21,199 nucleotides of DNA from contig DBXH01000050.1 in NCBI GenBank assembly GCA_002309335.1, positions 26,444 to 47,642 of the forward strand, read 5' to 3'. Positions 1-7,320 of the stretch are shown here, in pieces. The notes under the pieces are model-generated. The model saw nothing but the letters and a program-made list of their open reading frames with translations, was not told where the DNA came from and ran no database searches. The translations under genes and the position numbers were made by a program. Position 1 is the stretch's first letter. The number at the start of each line of letters is the position of its first letter. The stretch comes from Bacteroidales bacterium UBA1217. Lineage in GTDB: Bacteria > Bacteroidota > Bacteroidia > Bacteroidales > P3.

Positions 1-25
1 GCACTCTCCGTTCTCCGTTTTCCGT
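1..25 (+). repeat. Fragment of dispersed hairpin repeat (copy D)
   Basis: The first 25 bases read GCACTCTCCG followed by TTCTCCG and TTTTCCG words. This is the same right-hand flank that follows the GGGGTGTG block of the full copy at 2541-2682 (GCACTCTCAG, then TTTTCCG words). The fragment directly abuts the TAA stop of the TolC-type gene. The rest of the element, if present, lies beyond the left edge. Confidence 0.6.
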
Positions 26-1438
26 TTATTTCCCCAGCAGGTTCTCCAGCGCCACCTCTGCACTTACCACGCTCATAACAGCCTGAATGTAATTGCTCTG
101 GGCGGTGATGATGTCGGTGCTGGCGTTGGTTACTTCGAGGTTCGAAGCATGACCATATTTATATTTTTCGGTTGTGTTGTTGAACACTCTTTTCGTCACA
201 TCCAGATTGTCCTTCTGAATCTGGTAGGTCTCTATGGCGTTCACCAAGTCGTAGCAAAGTTGGTTGTACTGCACCTTGAGTCCGTCTTCGGCCTGTTGTT
301 TGCTGTTGAGTGCGGCGGTGTAGTCAAGCTCGGCGCTTTTCACCTTTGCATATCTCGAGCCGCTGCTGAACAACGGCAGCGAGATGCTTGCGCCTATCAT
401 ATTCGGCGGAGTCATATTGAATCCTTCATCCTTGCCGAAATATGTCTTTGCGCTGTATTGATAGTAAGCCGAAAGGGTAGGGGTGAAATCCATATACGCC
501 ATAGTCACGTTTCTCTTGGCAATCTGCTCGTTCTGTTGCAGCAGTTGGTAGTTATAGTTCTTCTCGATGTCGAATCCGCCAAGGGTCAGCTGGCCGAGAT
601 AGTTGATGTCGAGAACGTCGTCGAGCGGGGTGGTCAGCGCCAGTTTGCTGTTCACGTCGCTTCCGAGTTGCAGAATGAGAGAGTTGTAGAGCATCTGCAG
701 CGAACGGCGGTTGGCGTTGATGCTGTTGCGCAGCGATGCCACCTGGACGTGAAGTTTGTCGGCCTGAATCTGTTCGGCGGCGCCGGCTCTCACACTTTCC
801 AGTGTTGTCTGTTCCAGACGCTCCATATTAGCAAGGCTGCTGTCCAGGAGTCCCACGATGTCCTCCATCACCAGAATCGACACATATACGCTCTTCACTT
901 GCGAGCGGATGTTCTGCTCGGTTTGTTTGTAGCTGATATCCACCATCTCCTTGGCAATCTTGTTGAGGATGATGCCAACAATCTGGGCGCCGGTCAGCGC
1001 CACAGATGCTGTTATGCTGAAAGTACCGCTCGGGTTCATCGGTATCACCGTCCCGCTGCTTTCGCTTTCGCTGCTGGCGGGTAGCGATATGGGCACCGGC
1101 ACACCGCCTATCAAGATGGTGTCGGGAATCATCGAGCTGAAACTGCCGCTGCCGCCCATAACCATTTCATAGCCGCACATATTCTGGTAGTCGAAACCCG
1201 CTTTGATTTGCGGCAGCATCGAAGCGATAGTCTGCCATTTGGTGTATTCAGCCTTTTGCACATCCAGCGATGCGTTCTGCATTGTGTAGTTGTGCTCCAC
1301 GGCATAGTCCTGCGCCTCTTTGAGCGACAGCCTCAAAGTCGTCTGTTCCTGAGCGCGGACAGATTGTAAGCTTATTGCCGAAATCATCAGCAACAAAACA
1401 ACTCTACTAAAACTCCTGTTATATTTCATTTCTATCAT
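26..1438 (-). CDS. TolC family outer-membrane efflux protein
   Basis: Outer-membrane channel subunit of a tripartite efflux pump or type I exporter, forming a trimeric beta-barrel with a periplasmic alpha-helical tunnel. The 470 residues begin with a signal peptide (hydrophobic VVLLLMISAISL, likely cleavage after VRAQ). Two outer-membrane efflux (OEP) halves follow, with long Gln/Asn/Ala-rich heptad helices such as residues about 190-260 and 370-470. A Gly/Ser/Pro-rich stretch at about 93-140 is probably a surface-loop region of the first half. Length is normal for the family. An internal ATG three codons in (1429) could be the true start, since the basic n-region MKYNRSFSR begins there. It lies 39 bp downstream of the TetR gene on the same strand, the usual Bacteroidota order TetR-TolC-membrane fusion protein-RND pump, so pump genes are expected past the left edge. 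The substrate cannot be told. Confidence 0.9.
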   Translation of the reverse strand: MIEMKYNRSFSRVVLLLMISAISLQSVRAQEQTTLRLSLKEAQDYAVEHNYTMQNASLDVQKAEYTKWQTIASMLPQIKAGFDYQNMCGYEMVMGGSGSFSSMIPDTILIGGVPVPISLPASSESESSGTVIPMNPSGTFSITASVALTGAQIVGIILNKIAKEMVDISYKQTEQNIRSQVKSVYVSILVMEDIVGLLDSSLANMERLEQTTLESVRAGAAEQIQADKLHVQVASLRNSINANRRSLQMLYNSLILQLGSDVNSKLALTTPLDDVLDINYLGQLTLGGFDIEKNYNYQLLQQNEQIAKRNVTMAYMDFTPTLSAYYQYSAKTYFGKDEGFNMTPPNMIGASISLPLFSSGSRYAKVKSAELDYTAALNSKQQAEDGLKVQYNQLCYDLVNAIETYQIQKDNLDVTKRVFNNTTEKYKYGHASNLEVTNASTDIITAQSNYIQAVMSVVSAEVALENLLGK

Positions 1439-1454
1439 TTATATCTTTTTCAAT

Positions 1455-1477
1455 CCTTTCAAGCGAAGCGACCCTTT
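1455..1477 (-). repeat. Short copy of the GCTTCGCTTGAA repeat
   Basis: In the 39 bp gap between the TetR and TolC genes, the minus strand reads GGGTCGCTTCGCTTGAAAGG. This is nearly the same as the unit repeated twice at 2459-2530. The TGA stop of the TetR gene lies in the adjoining GGTTGAAAAGGG, which uses the same word vocabulary. Confidence 0.6.
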
Positions 1478-2107
1478 TCAACCTTCAAATATTTTTCTGA
1501 ACCTCTTCTCGTTGCGGTCATATCTCTTGATCGCATCGATCGACAGCAGACCTCTCAGGTAAGTGAAAAACGACTCGCACAATTTGCTGTATACCTTGTC
1601 ATCCGTCTCGATGTCGGTAACATTGTGGATGCCAGTCATAATGTAGAGGGCTATAAGGTCCAACGCAATTTCAATGTCCACGCCTTTACGCAGATCGCCT
1701 CGTTTTGCAGCCTCGTCAAACATAACTCTCAGCGAATCCTTAAACTGGGCGCCATACGATTTTACCAGCTGGGCGTTAAATGCGGGATAATAATCTTTGG
1801 CTTCGCTAAGTATGCGGTTGTAATGCAGGTTGGCCGAGGTCACCGTAGTGATGATGTAGAGCATCATCAGAAACGGATCTTTGCTGCGTTTGTACATCTC
1901 TTTTTGCATAAGATATATGGATTTGTGGACCTGTGTCAGGCAAGCCAATATCAGTTCGTCCTTTGACGAGAAAATTTCGTAGATCGTTCTCTTCGAGATA
2001 TGCAAGTCGGAGGCAATGTCGTCCATCGTCACATTGCGGAAGCCCATACTGTTGTAGAGTTCAATAGCGCCATCGATTATTCTCTCTTTGGTATCTTTTG
2101 TTGCCAT
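1478..2107 (-). CDS. TetR/AcrR family transcriptional regulator
   Basis: DNA-binding repressor of 209 residues, typical family length. Residues about 8-55 form the TetR N-terminal helix-turn-helix: ERIIDGAIELYNSMGF, then VTMDDIASDLHISKRTIYEIF, with the usual Y-x-x-F and K-x-E-L ending. The C-terminal all-helical ligand/dimer domain (about 60-209) is not recognisable by ligand class. The gene sits directly upstream of the TolC-type gene, so it probably regulates that efflux operon, and by family habit itself, in response to an unknown toxic compound. It follows yajC by 22 bp, so cotranscription with yajC is possible. I see no Bacteroidota promoter in that short gap, which instead carries AATTAAGAACTGAAAAG-type simple words. 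Confidence 0.88.
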   Translation of the reverse strand: MATKDTKERIIDGAIELYNSMGFRNVTMDDIASDLHISKRTIYEIFSSKDELILACLTQVHKSIYLMQKEMYKRSKDPFLMMLYIITTVTSANLHYNRILSEAKDYYPAFNAQLVKSYGAQFKDSLRVMFDEAAKRGDLRKGVDIEIALDLIALYIMTGIHNVTDIETDDKVYSKLCESFFTYLRGLLSIDAIKRYDRNEKRFRKIFEG

Positions 2108-2129
2108 ATATCTTTTTGCTTTTCAGTTC

Positions 2130-2417
2130 TTAATTCTTCTTTTCTCCCGGGATAGGGGTTATCGTCGACAGTTGCACTTTCATAATCACATCCTTGGCAA
2201 CCTCGATTTGTGCATAACCGCCGCCGGTGCTGACGATGGTGCCGTGAATGCCTCCGGCGGTCATCACGCGGTCGCCTTTCTGCAAGCCGTTGCGGTATTT
2301 CTCCTCCTCCTTGGCTTTCTGCGACTGGGGGCGAATCAAAAACAGATAAAACACAGCGATCATTGCCGCAATCATAATACCGGTCTTCCATCCGGTCGAA
2401 ATATCCAATAATATCAT
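2130..2417 (-). CDS. yajC: YajC, preprotein translocase accessory subunit
   Basis: Small inner-membrane protein that associates with SecDF in the Sec translocon and supports protein export. The 95 residues show a short N-terminus, one transmembrane helix at about 12-30 (TGIMIAAMIAVFYLFLIRP), and the family signature RPQSQKAKEE immediately after it. The cytosolic domain follows, with the conserved stretch LQKGDRVMTAGGIHGTIVS at about 43-61. Length and organisation match the family. It is an isolated yajC: tgt, secD and secF are not adjacent. It precedes the TetR gene on the same strand. The 207 bp upstream is filled with simple repeats and a hairpin repeat, and I cannot point to its promoter. 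Confidence 0.93.
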   Translation of the reverse strand: MILLDISTGWKTGIMIAAMIAVFYLFLIRPQSQKAKEEEKYRNGLQKGDRVMTAGGIHGTIVSTGGGYAQIEVAKDVIMKVQLSTITPIPGEKKN

Positions 2418-2418
2418 A

Positions 2419-2540
2419 GGTTTTGAGTTTTGGTTTTAAAGGTTATAAAGGTTTAAAAGGTTCGCTTCGCTTGAAGGGTTTTAAAGGTTAAAAAGGTTCG
2501 CTTCGCTTGAAGGGTTTGAAAGGTTAAAAAGGTTCAAAAG
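2419..2540 (-). repeat. Simple tandem array of AAGGTT/GCTTCGCTTGAA units
   Basis: The yajC-terC gap holds two 36-bp tandem units (2459-2494 and 2495-2530), differing at one base. Each begins GGTTCGCTTCGCTTGAAGG and ends in TTAAAGGTTAAAAA-type words. They are flanked by GGTTATAAAGGTTTAAAAGG on the left and GGTTCAAAAGG on the right. Read on the minus strand, the flanks contain the same AAAACCTTT word that forms a tandem array at 13999-14034. No ORF and no convincing promoter is seen here. Confidence 0.75.
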
Positions 2541-2682
2541 GTTCTCAGTTTTCAGTTTTCCGTTCTCCGTTTCCCTCCCCTCTCGGAGAGGGGTGGCCGC
2601 AAAGCGGCGGGGTGTGTTGCACTCTCAGTTTTCCGTTTTCCGTTCTCCGTTTTCAGTTCTCCGTTCTCCGTTTTCCGTTTTC
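2541..2682 (+). repeat. Dispersed hairpin repeat, full copy A with flanking CCGTTCTCCG arrays
   Basis: Layout: an array of TTTTCAG/TTTTCCG/TTCTCCG words at 2541-2572; a perfect hairpin CCCCTCTC-G-GAGAGGGG at 2577-2593; a second hairpin GCCGC-AAA-GCGGC at 2596-2608; a GGGGTGTG block; GCACTCTC; then a second word array to 2682. The right array is translated on the minus strand as the last 18 residues of TerC, including its stop at 2625-2627. The same order of blocks recurs at 10973-11091 and, inverted, at 13300-13370. Confidence 0.8.
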
Positions 2683-3710
2683 TTTATCGCCATAGATAAT
2701 ACCACACTTCCGAATAGTATACCCAAAATCACGCCGAGCGACACCATAGTGCTGATATGCAAGCCAAAGAACTCGCCGGCAATCATCTTCACACCGATAA
2801 AGCAAAGCAGCACGCCCAACCCGTAGCGCAGCAGCCAGAAACGGTCGGCCACATCGCTCAACAGGAAGAACAGCGACCGCAGTCCCATAATGGCGAAGAT
2901 GTTAGAGAAATATACTATATACGAATCAGTCGTAACCGAGAACACAGCGGGAATCGAGTCAACGGCGAATATCACGTCGCTGAACTCAATCACCAGCAGC
3001 ACCAGAAACAGCGGTGTCATATAGCGCTTGCCGTCGATGGTGCTGAAGAAATTGTGGCCGTCCATCTGAGGCGACACCCTGAAGTGCTTCGATGCGAAAC
3101 GCACCATAGGATGCTCCTCGGTGTTGATTTTCTCGTCGCCCTTGTCCTTGAACATCTTTATTCCGCTGAATATAAGTATCACGCCGAATACGGCCAGAAT
3201 CCAGCTCAACCGAGTCACCAGCGCGCCCACGGCGAAGATGAAGAGGAAACGCATAATTATTGCTCCCAGCACACCCCAGAACAGCACGCGGTGGTAGTAT
3301 CTCTTGTCGATGCCGAAACTGACGAAAATCATTATCATCACGAAGATGTTGTCTATCGACAGCGACTCCTCGAGGAAGTAGCCGGCCAGATACTGCTCCG
3401 CGACCTCGCGCCGGTAAATCGACAGCGCCGCCTCGAAGCTTCCCGCCTCCTGTATGGCCGCCAGCAATCCCGGCTGACCTTTGGCGTATGCCAGCAAGCC
3501 CTCCATATCGCCGATGCCGTGAACCCACTCGGCCCTGAATAGCAGCAGGGCGCCCATACCCAGCGCCAGCAGCACCCAGATGCCCGTCCACATAGCCGCC
3601 TCGCGGATGCCGATCACGTGGTCCTTCTTGTGGAATACGCCCAAATCGAGCGACAGCATCACCACTATAAATATAATAAATACAATGAAAAACAGATATC
3701 TAGTTATCAT
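2625..3710 (-). CDS. TerC family integral membrane protein
   Basis: Multi-pass inner-membrane protein of the TerC/Alx family (PF03741), whose members are linked to metal-ion (Mn2+) efflux, tellurite resistance and membrane stress. The signatures are clear: ESLSIDNIFV at 115-124 and EFSDVIFAVDSIPAV at 242-256, whose acidic residues lie in membrane helices. About eight to nine hydrophobic segments are visible, the first at 4-22. Residues about 60-105, between the second helix and the first signature, look longer than in the typical protein. The last 18 residues (KTENGER repeated with RTENGER and KTEN) are encoded by the dispersed repeat, so the native C-terminus has been replaced or extended. 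A promoter with TTTG-N19-TATTTTTG lies just upstream. The ion specificity is not known. Confidence 0.9.
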   Translation of the reverse strand: MITRYLFFIVFIIFIVVMLSLDLGVFHKKDHVIGIREAAMWTGIWVLLALGMGALLLFRAEWVHGIGDMEGLLAYAKGQPGLLAAIQEAGSFEAALSIYRREVAEQYLAGYFLEESLSIDNIFVMIMIFVSFGIDKRYYHRVLFWGVLGAIIMRFLFIFAVGALVTRLSWILAVFGVILIFSGIKMFKDKGDEKINTEEHPMVRFASKHFRVSPQMDGHNFFSTIDGKRYMTPLFLVLLVIEFSDVIFAVDSIPAVFSVTTDSYIVYFSNIFAIMGLRSLFFLLSDVADRFWLLRYGLGVLLCFIGVKMIAGEFFGLHISTMVSLGVILGILFGSVVLSMAIKKTENGERRTENGERKTEN

Positions 3711-3732
3711 TTTTAATTCAGATTAGAACTTG

Positions 3733-3763
3733 CAAAAATACGAACAAAAAATCATACTGCAAA
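3733..3763 (-). promoter_or_regulatory. Bacteroidota promoter for terC
   Basis: On the minus strand, TTTG (3763-3760), a 19-bp spacer, then TATTTTTG (3740-3733) match the Bacteroidota primary-sigma consensus TTTG-N19-21-TAnnTTTG. The -7 box ends 22 bp before the terC ATG, giving a leader of roughly 15-18 nt. Confidence 0.75.
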
Positions 3764-3970
3764 ATATTTCTTTCATTCCAGTACCAGAATTGCGACCGCT
3801 AATATTATTTTTTTATTTGCCCTTGGGATACCTCTGGGTCAACCTTGGGTAATTGCATAAAATTGCTGATATATTTTTTATCTTTTCATAACTAACAATA
3901 AAACTACAGAGATGTCGTTAATTTTAAAATAAAGATAACATAGTTTGAGAAATGAAAGTAACAAACTACT

Positions 3971-4525
3971 ATGTATGCTAAACTGTTTGTAAGTTTTTGG
4001 AAGATAGGTGCTTTTACCATCGGCGGAGGATATGTGATGATTCCGCTGATGGAGCAGGAAATTGTGGACCGCCGCAAATGGCTGTCGCGTGAGGAGTTCC
4101 TTGACTATCTGTCGCTGTCGCAGGCTATGCCTGGCGTGTTTGCGGTCAATATGGCCACCTGCATAGGACGACGGCTGGGCGGCTTTCGCGGTGTCGTGGC
4201 CGCTGTTGCGGGCAATATTATGATGCCTGTGGCGCTTATCCTGATGCTTGCTGTGTTCTTTAGATATTTCCGCGACAATGTGGTTGTCGAGCGCATTTTT
4301 ATGGGTCTCCGCCCTGCTGTGGTGGCTCTGATAGCTGCTCCGGTGTTCCGTATGGCTAAGTCGGCCAAGGTGTGCTGGAGCAACTGCTGGATTCCTGTCG
4401 TGGCGGCGCTGCTGATATGGCTGTTGGGCGTGTCGCCGGTGTGGGTGATATTGGCAGCGATAGCAGGCGGCTTGCTCTATGGCTTCGTCGCCGAACGGCA
4501 TAAGAAGGAAGGAGGGAGCCTGTGA
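3971..4525 (+). CDS. Chromate transporter family protein, first half-size subunit
   Basis: Member of the CHR family (PF02417) of inner-membrane anion transporters that export chromate or related anions. At 184 residues it is one CHR domain, the short form encoded as a pair. Motifs seen: FWKIGAFTIGGGYVMIPLM at about 9-27, then LSLSQAMPGVFAVNMATCIG at about 47-66, matching the FxxFGGG and Q-x-x-PGP-x-x-x-N-x-A-T family blocks (the usual PGP reads PGV here). Several hydrophobic helices follow. Its stop overlaps the start of the second subunit by 4 bp (GTGA), indicating translational coupling. A true chromate substrate is uncertain. I could not identify a consensus promoter in the 260 bp upstream, which is A+T rich with three short TTGGG/CTGGG direct repeats near 3823-3851. 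Confidence 0.88.
   Translation: MYAKLFVSFWKIGAFTIGGGYVMIPLMEQEIVDRRKWLSREEFLDYLSLSQAMPGVFAVNMATCIGRRLGGFRGVVAAVAGNIMMPVALILMLAVFFRYFRDNVVVERIFMGLRPAVVALIAAPVFRMAKSAKVCWSNCWIPVVAALLIWLLGVSPVWVILAAIAGGLLYGFVAERHKKEGGSL
4505..4516 (+). promoter_or_regulatory. Strong ribosome binding site deciding the GTG start
   Basis: The purine run AAGGAAGGAGGG, inside the 3' end of the first chromate transporter gene, lies 5-6 bases before the GTG at 4522. Shine-Dalgarno sequences are otherwise weak in this window, so this one supports the overlapping GTG start of the second subunit. Confidence 0.6.
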
Positions 4526-5097
4526 TTTTCCTTAAGCTTTTCTGGATGTTCCTCAAGATCGGCATCTTCACCTTCGGCGGCGGCTACTCGATGGTGGCGC
4601 TGATCCAGAACGAGGTGGTTGAGAAGGAGGGATGGATGACGGCTCAGGAGTTTACCGACATTCTGGCTATAAGTCAGATGACTCCCGGACCAGTGGGTAT
4701 CAATACCGCTACCTATGCGGGCTATACCGCTGTTGTCAATATGGGTCTTCCGGTTTGGCAAGGCGTTGTCGGTTCGCTGTTGGCATCATTTGCAGTCATA
4801 CTTTTGCCTGTTGTGGCGATGATGATTGTCTATGGCTATCTGTCGCGCCGCAAGGGCAATCCGCTAGTCGACAAGATGTTACAGGTGCTGCGTCTCACAG
4901 TGGTCGGCCTGATTGCCGCCGCCGCTCTGTTGCTTTTGACGCGCGAAAGCTTCGGCATACCCGGCCTTAACCTTCAGTTCATTACAAGCATACTGATTTT
5001 TGCCGCAGTCTTTTACTTTTCCCTGCGCCACCGTACCAATCCGATAATCCTTATTCTTGCCTCCGGCTTAGTAGGCTTGGTGGTATATTCCTTATAA
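4522..5097 (+). CDS. Chromate transporter family protein, second half-size subunit
   Basis: The partner CHR-domain protein of 191 residues. It repeats the family blocks FLKIGIFTFGGGYSMVALI (about 11-29) and LAISQMTPGPVGINTATYAG (about 48-67), here with the intact PGP motif. Hydrophobic helices follow at about 75-105, 125-145 and 150-190. The GTG start is supported by a strong ribosome binding site and the 4-bp overlap with the upstream gene. The two halves presumably form a heterodimer equivalent to full-length ChrA, with opposite membrane topologies. Serine dehydratase follows after 48 bp on the same strand. Confidence 0.88.
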   Translation: MIFLKLFWMFLKIGIFTFGGGYSMVALIQNEVVEKEGWMTAQEFTDILAISQMTPGPVGINTATYAGYTAVVNMGLPVWQGVVGSLLASFAVILLPVVAMMIVYGYLSRRKGNPLVDKMLQVLRLTVVGLIAAAALLLLTRESFGIPGLNLQFITSILIFAAVFYFSLRHRTNPIILILASGLVGLVVYSL

Positions 5098-5145
5098 AAT
5101 GTATATAACTACAAAATAAACCCCTGAATCTTATATCTTTCTGTC

Positions 5146-6342
5146 GTGAAATCAATCAAACAAATACTAAAGAAAGGCTATGGACCTTCCTCCAGCCACA
5201 CTCTTGGCCCCAACCGTGCAGCAACAAAGTTCCGCCAGCGCACCCCTGATGCTGTTCGTTATCGTGTAACACTTTACGGCAGCCTTGCCGCCACAGGCAA
5301 AGGACACCGTACTGACCGTGCCATCGCCGATGCCTTGGCACCCAAGGAGGTGGAATTCGTTTGGCGTCCTGACATCGTGCCAGAGTTCCATACCAACGGT
5401 ATGTTCTACGAGGCTCTTGATGAACAAGGCAATGTCTTGAAGGACTGGACTATATATAGTGTTGGCGGCGGTCTTTTGGCCAACGAGAAAGAGAGTGAGG
5501 AAGGTCCCGCCGTTTATGAACTGTCGCATATTTCGGATATTCTAAAATATATTGAAAAAGAGGGGTTGACATTCTGGGAATATGTTGAGCGCCACGAGGA
5601 AGGCGATATATGGGAATATCTGATGGATATGTGGCAGACGATGCAGCAGACCATAGAACGCGGCCTTGGCAACGAGGGTGTCATCGAAGGAGGTCTTCAC
5701 TTGCGTCGCAAGGCACGTCAGTATTTTGTCCGTGCATCGAGCTACAAGCCTTCGCTGCAGAGCCGTTGCCTAGTTATAGCGTATGCGCTGGCCACCAGCG
5801 AGTGCAACGCCGTCGGCGACACGGTCGTCACGGCACCGACCTGCGGCTCCAGCGGTGTGCTGCCTGCAGTGCTGTATCATCTGAAAAAGAACCACGGCTT
5901 TAGCGACAGCGAAATCTTGCGTGCACTTGCTACAGCCGCACTTTTTGCCAATGTAATAAAAACTAACGCCTCAATAAGCGGAGCAGAAGTGGGCTGTCAG
6001 GGCGAGGTGGGCAGTGCCTGTGTAATGGCCGCTGTCGCCGCCAATCAGCTTTTCGGCGGCAGCCCGCAGCAGATTGAATATGCTGCAGAGATGGCTATGG
6101 AACACAATTTGGGCCTTACTTGCGACCCAATGTGCGGCCTTGTTCAGATACCTTGCATTGAGCGCAACGCTATGGCCGCGCTGCGTGCACTGGATATCAA
6201 CCTTTATGCTATGATGAGCGACGGCAAGCACATCATATCTTTCGACAAAGTCGTCGAGACGATGAAGAAGACTGGCCACGACCTGCCCAGCCTTTACAAG
6301 GAGACTGCCCTCGGCGGCCTCGCATTGCTCACGGAAGAGTAG
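5146..6342 (+). CDS. sdaA: L-serine ammonia-lyase (serine dehydratase), iron-sulfur, single chain
   Basis: Converts L-serine to pyruvate and ammonia with a [4Fe-4S] cluster as Lewis acid. The 398 residues include the N-terminal beta-domain signature GYGPSSSHTLGP (11-22) and a C-terminal catalytic domain from about 165. Three cysteines, C284 (GAEVGCQGEVGSA), C326 (LTCDPMCG) and C337 (QIPCIERN), have spacings of 42 and 11, the same as the cluster ligands described for the Legionella enzyme. Another conserved cysteine lies in APTCGSSG (C233). The GTG start is supported because the usual N-terminal motif begins just after it. The C-terminus, ALGGLALLTEE, has no cysteine, unlike forms whose tail Cys caps the fourth iron. 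No promoter matching the consensus is seen in the 48 bp upstream, so cotranscription with the transporter genes is plausible. Confidence 0.95.
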   Translation: MKSIKQILKKGYGPSSSHTLGPNRAATKFRQRTPDAVRYRVTLYGSLAATGKGHRTDRAIADALAPKEVEFVWRPDIVPEFHTNGMFYEALDEQGNVLKDWTIYSVGGGLLANEKESEEGPAVYELSHISDILKYIEKEGLTFWEYVERHEEGDIWEYLMDMWQTMQQTIERGLGNEGVIEGGLHLRRKARQYFVRASSYKPSLQSRCLVIAYALATSECNAVGDTVVTAPTCGSSGVLPAVLYHLKKNHGFSDSEILRALATAALFANVIKTNASISGAEVGCQGEVGSACVMAAVAANQLFGGSPQQIEYAAEMAMEHNLGLTCDPMCGLVQIPCIERNAMAALRALDINLYAMMSDGKHIISFDKVVETMKKTGHDLPSLYKETALGGLALLTEE

Positions 6343-6456
6343 AAGAGATGCTCAAGAAAAAGAATTAGAAACTCTGAAAATAGTGCTCAGCGTTGGAGTC
6401 GTGATATCTGCCGTAAGATGGGCAACAATATCATCGAAGATTTGGTGCGTCAAATT

Positions 6457-7317
6457 TTAGTCGCATAACACATACAAATCTTCCCTTGGGTTGAGGAACA
6501 GTATGGGGATATGGGCTTTGTTGACTATGGTGCGTTGTTCCTGCACGCCGATGAAGAACTCGAGTCCGTCTTTCTCTTTGGTGGTGACCGCAATGAGCAT
6601 CCCGTAGTCGCTCTGGCTGGCGAAACGCAGGGCGTTGACATCCATATAGGTTGATTTCGACTCGATTATGTGGGGCTGAAAGGTGAGACTCAGTCCGCTG
6701 TAGAGCTTGTGCAGCTGGGTCATATTGGCGTACCATTTGCTGTGCAGGAACTGGTCTTTGTAGTCGTAGTAGAGTATGTGCATCGTGCTGCCGCAGAAAC
6801 GCGGGAAGTAGCTGGACCAGATGAGTTTGTCTTTGCTCTCTTTCTTGAAGTCGATGGCGGTGGCTACGTTGAGCATCTGGCTGTCATCGTGCAGCGGTTC
6901 CTGTGCGGTGAGGTAGGCGGTGCGGCATTGGGCGAAGTTTTTCAGCACGTTCCTTTTGTGGAGCGGGCTGCGCCGACGGGCGCCGCGGTCGACCTGTGCA
7001 ACGATAAGCACGGCATTCATCAGCGTGGGCAGCGCGTTGATGATGTCGAGGGTTTTGCCCTTCAAGGCGGCATAGGTGCATTGCAGTCCGCTGTGATGCG
7101 TCGTGGTGTTTGCCACAAGTTCCTGCAGCTTCGATTCCGCTTCCTCTGTGGATAGGGTGCTGTATTTAGGGTCGCATATATGGAGCAGGATAAGCCCTTT
7201 GCTGAGCTTGTGCGACATAAATGCTGCGTAGGAAAGAACGGTTTCGGGGCGCTCTATGTCGGCTAGGTAGGCTATTATGAATTGGTCTTTTTTCTCTTTC
7301 TTCTCTTTCTTCTCCAT
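6457..7317 (-). CDS. UspA-like universal stress protein, probably two tandem domains
   Basis: A 286-residue cytosolic protein with no signal peptide. Residues about 12-140 resemble a UspA alpha/beta domain: beta strand FIIAYLADIERPETVLSYAA, then KGLILLHICDP. Residues about 145-286 look like a second copy that is more diverged, ending HIPILFLNPREDLYVL. I do not see a complete G-x2-G-x9-G(S/T) ATP-binding motif, so ATP binding is doubtful. The N-terminus is a lysine/glutamate run made by three GAGAAGAAA-type 9-bp units. It lies 52 bp downstream of the large secreted-protein gene on the same strand, with a simple-repeat array between them. The function is unknown; the family assignment is by fold-like pattern only. 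Confidence 0.6.
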   Translation of the reverse strand: MEKKEKKEKKDQFIIAYLADIERPETVLSYAAFMSHKLSKGLILLHICDPKYSTLSTEEAESKLQELVANTTTHHSGLQCTYAALKGKTLDIINALPTLMNAVLIVAQVDRGARRRSPLHKRNVLKNFAQCRTAYLTAQEPLHDDSQMLNVATAIDFKKESKDKLIWSSYFPRFCGSTMHILYYDYKDQFLHSKWYANMTQLHKLYSGLSLTFQPHIIESKSTYMDVNALRFASQSDYGMLIAVTTKEKDGLEFFIGVQEQRTIVNKAHIPILFLNPREDLYVLCD

Positions 7318-7320
7318 ATT

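Noticed and set aside
2419..2540. The tandem 36-bp units considered as a CRISPR array
   Set aside because: The units are directly adjacent with no unique spacers, there are only two, and no cas genes are present.
2577..2608. The two hairpins of repeat copy A considered as a simple terC terminator
   Set aside because: On the minus strand no T tract follows the hairpins, and the same block order occurs inside coding sequences, so a repeat element is the better description. A termination effect is not excluded.
3815..3855. Three CTTGGG/TCTGGG direct repeats upstream of the chromate transporter pair, considered as an operator
   Set aside because: They show no dyad symmetry or regular spacing and no regulator gene adjoins the transporter, so there is too little to call a site.
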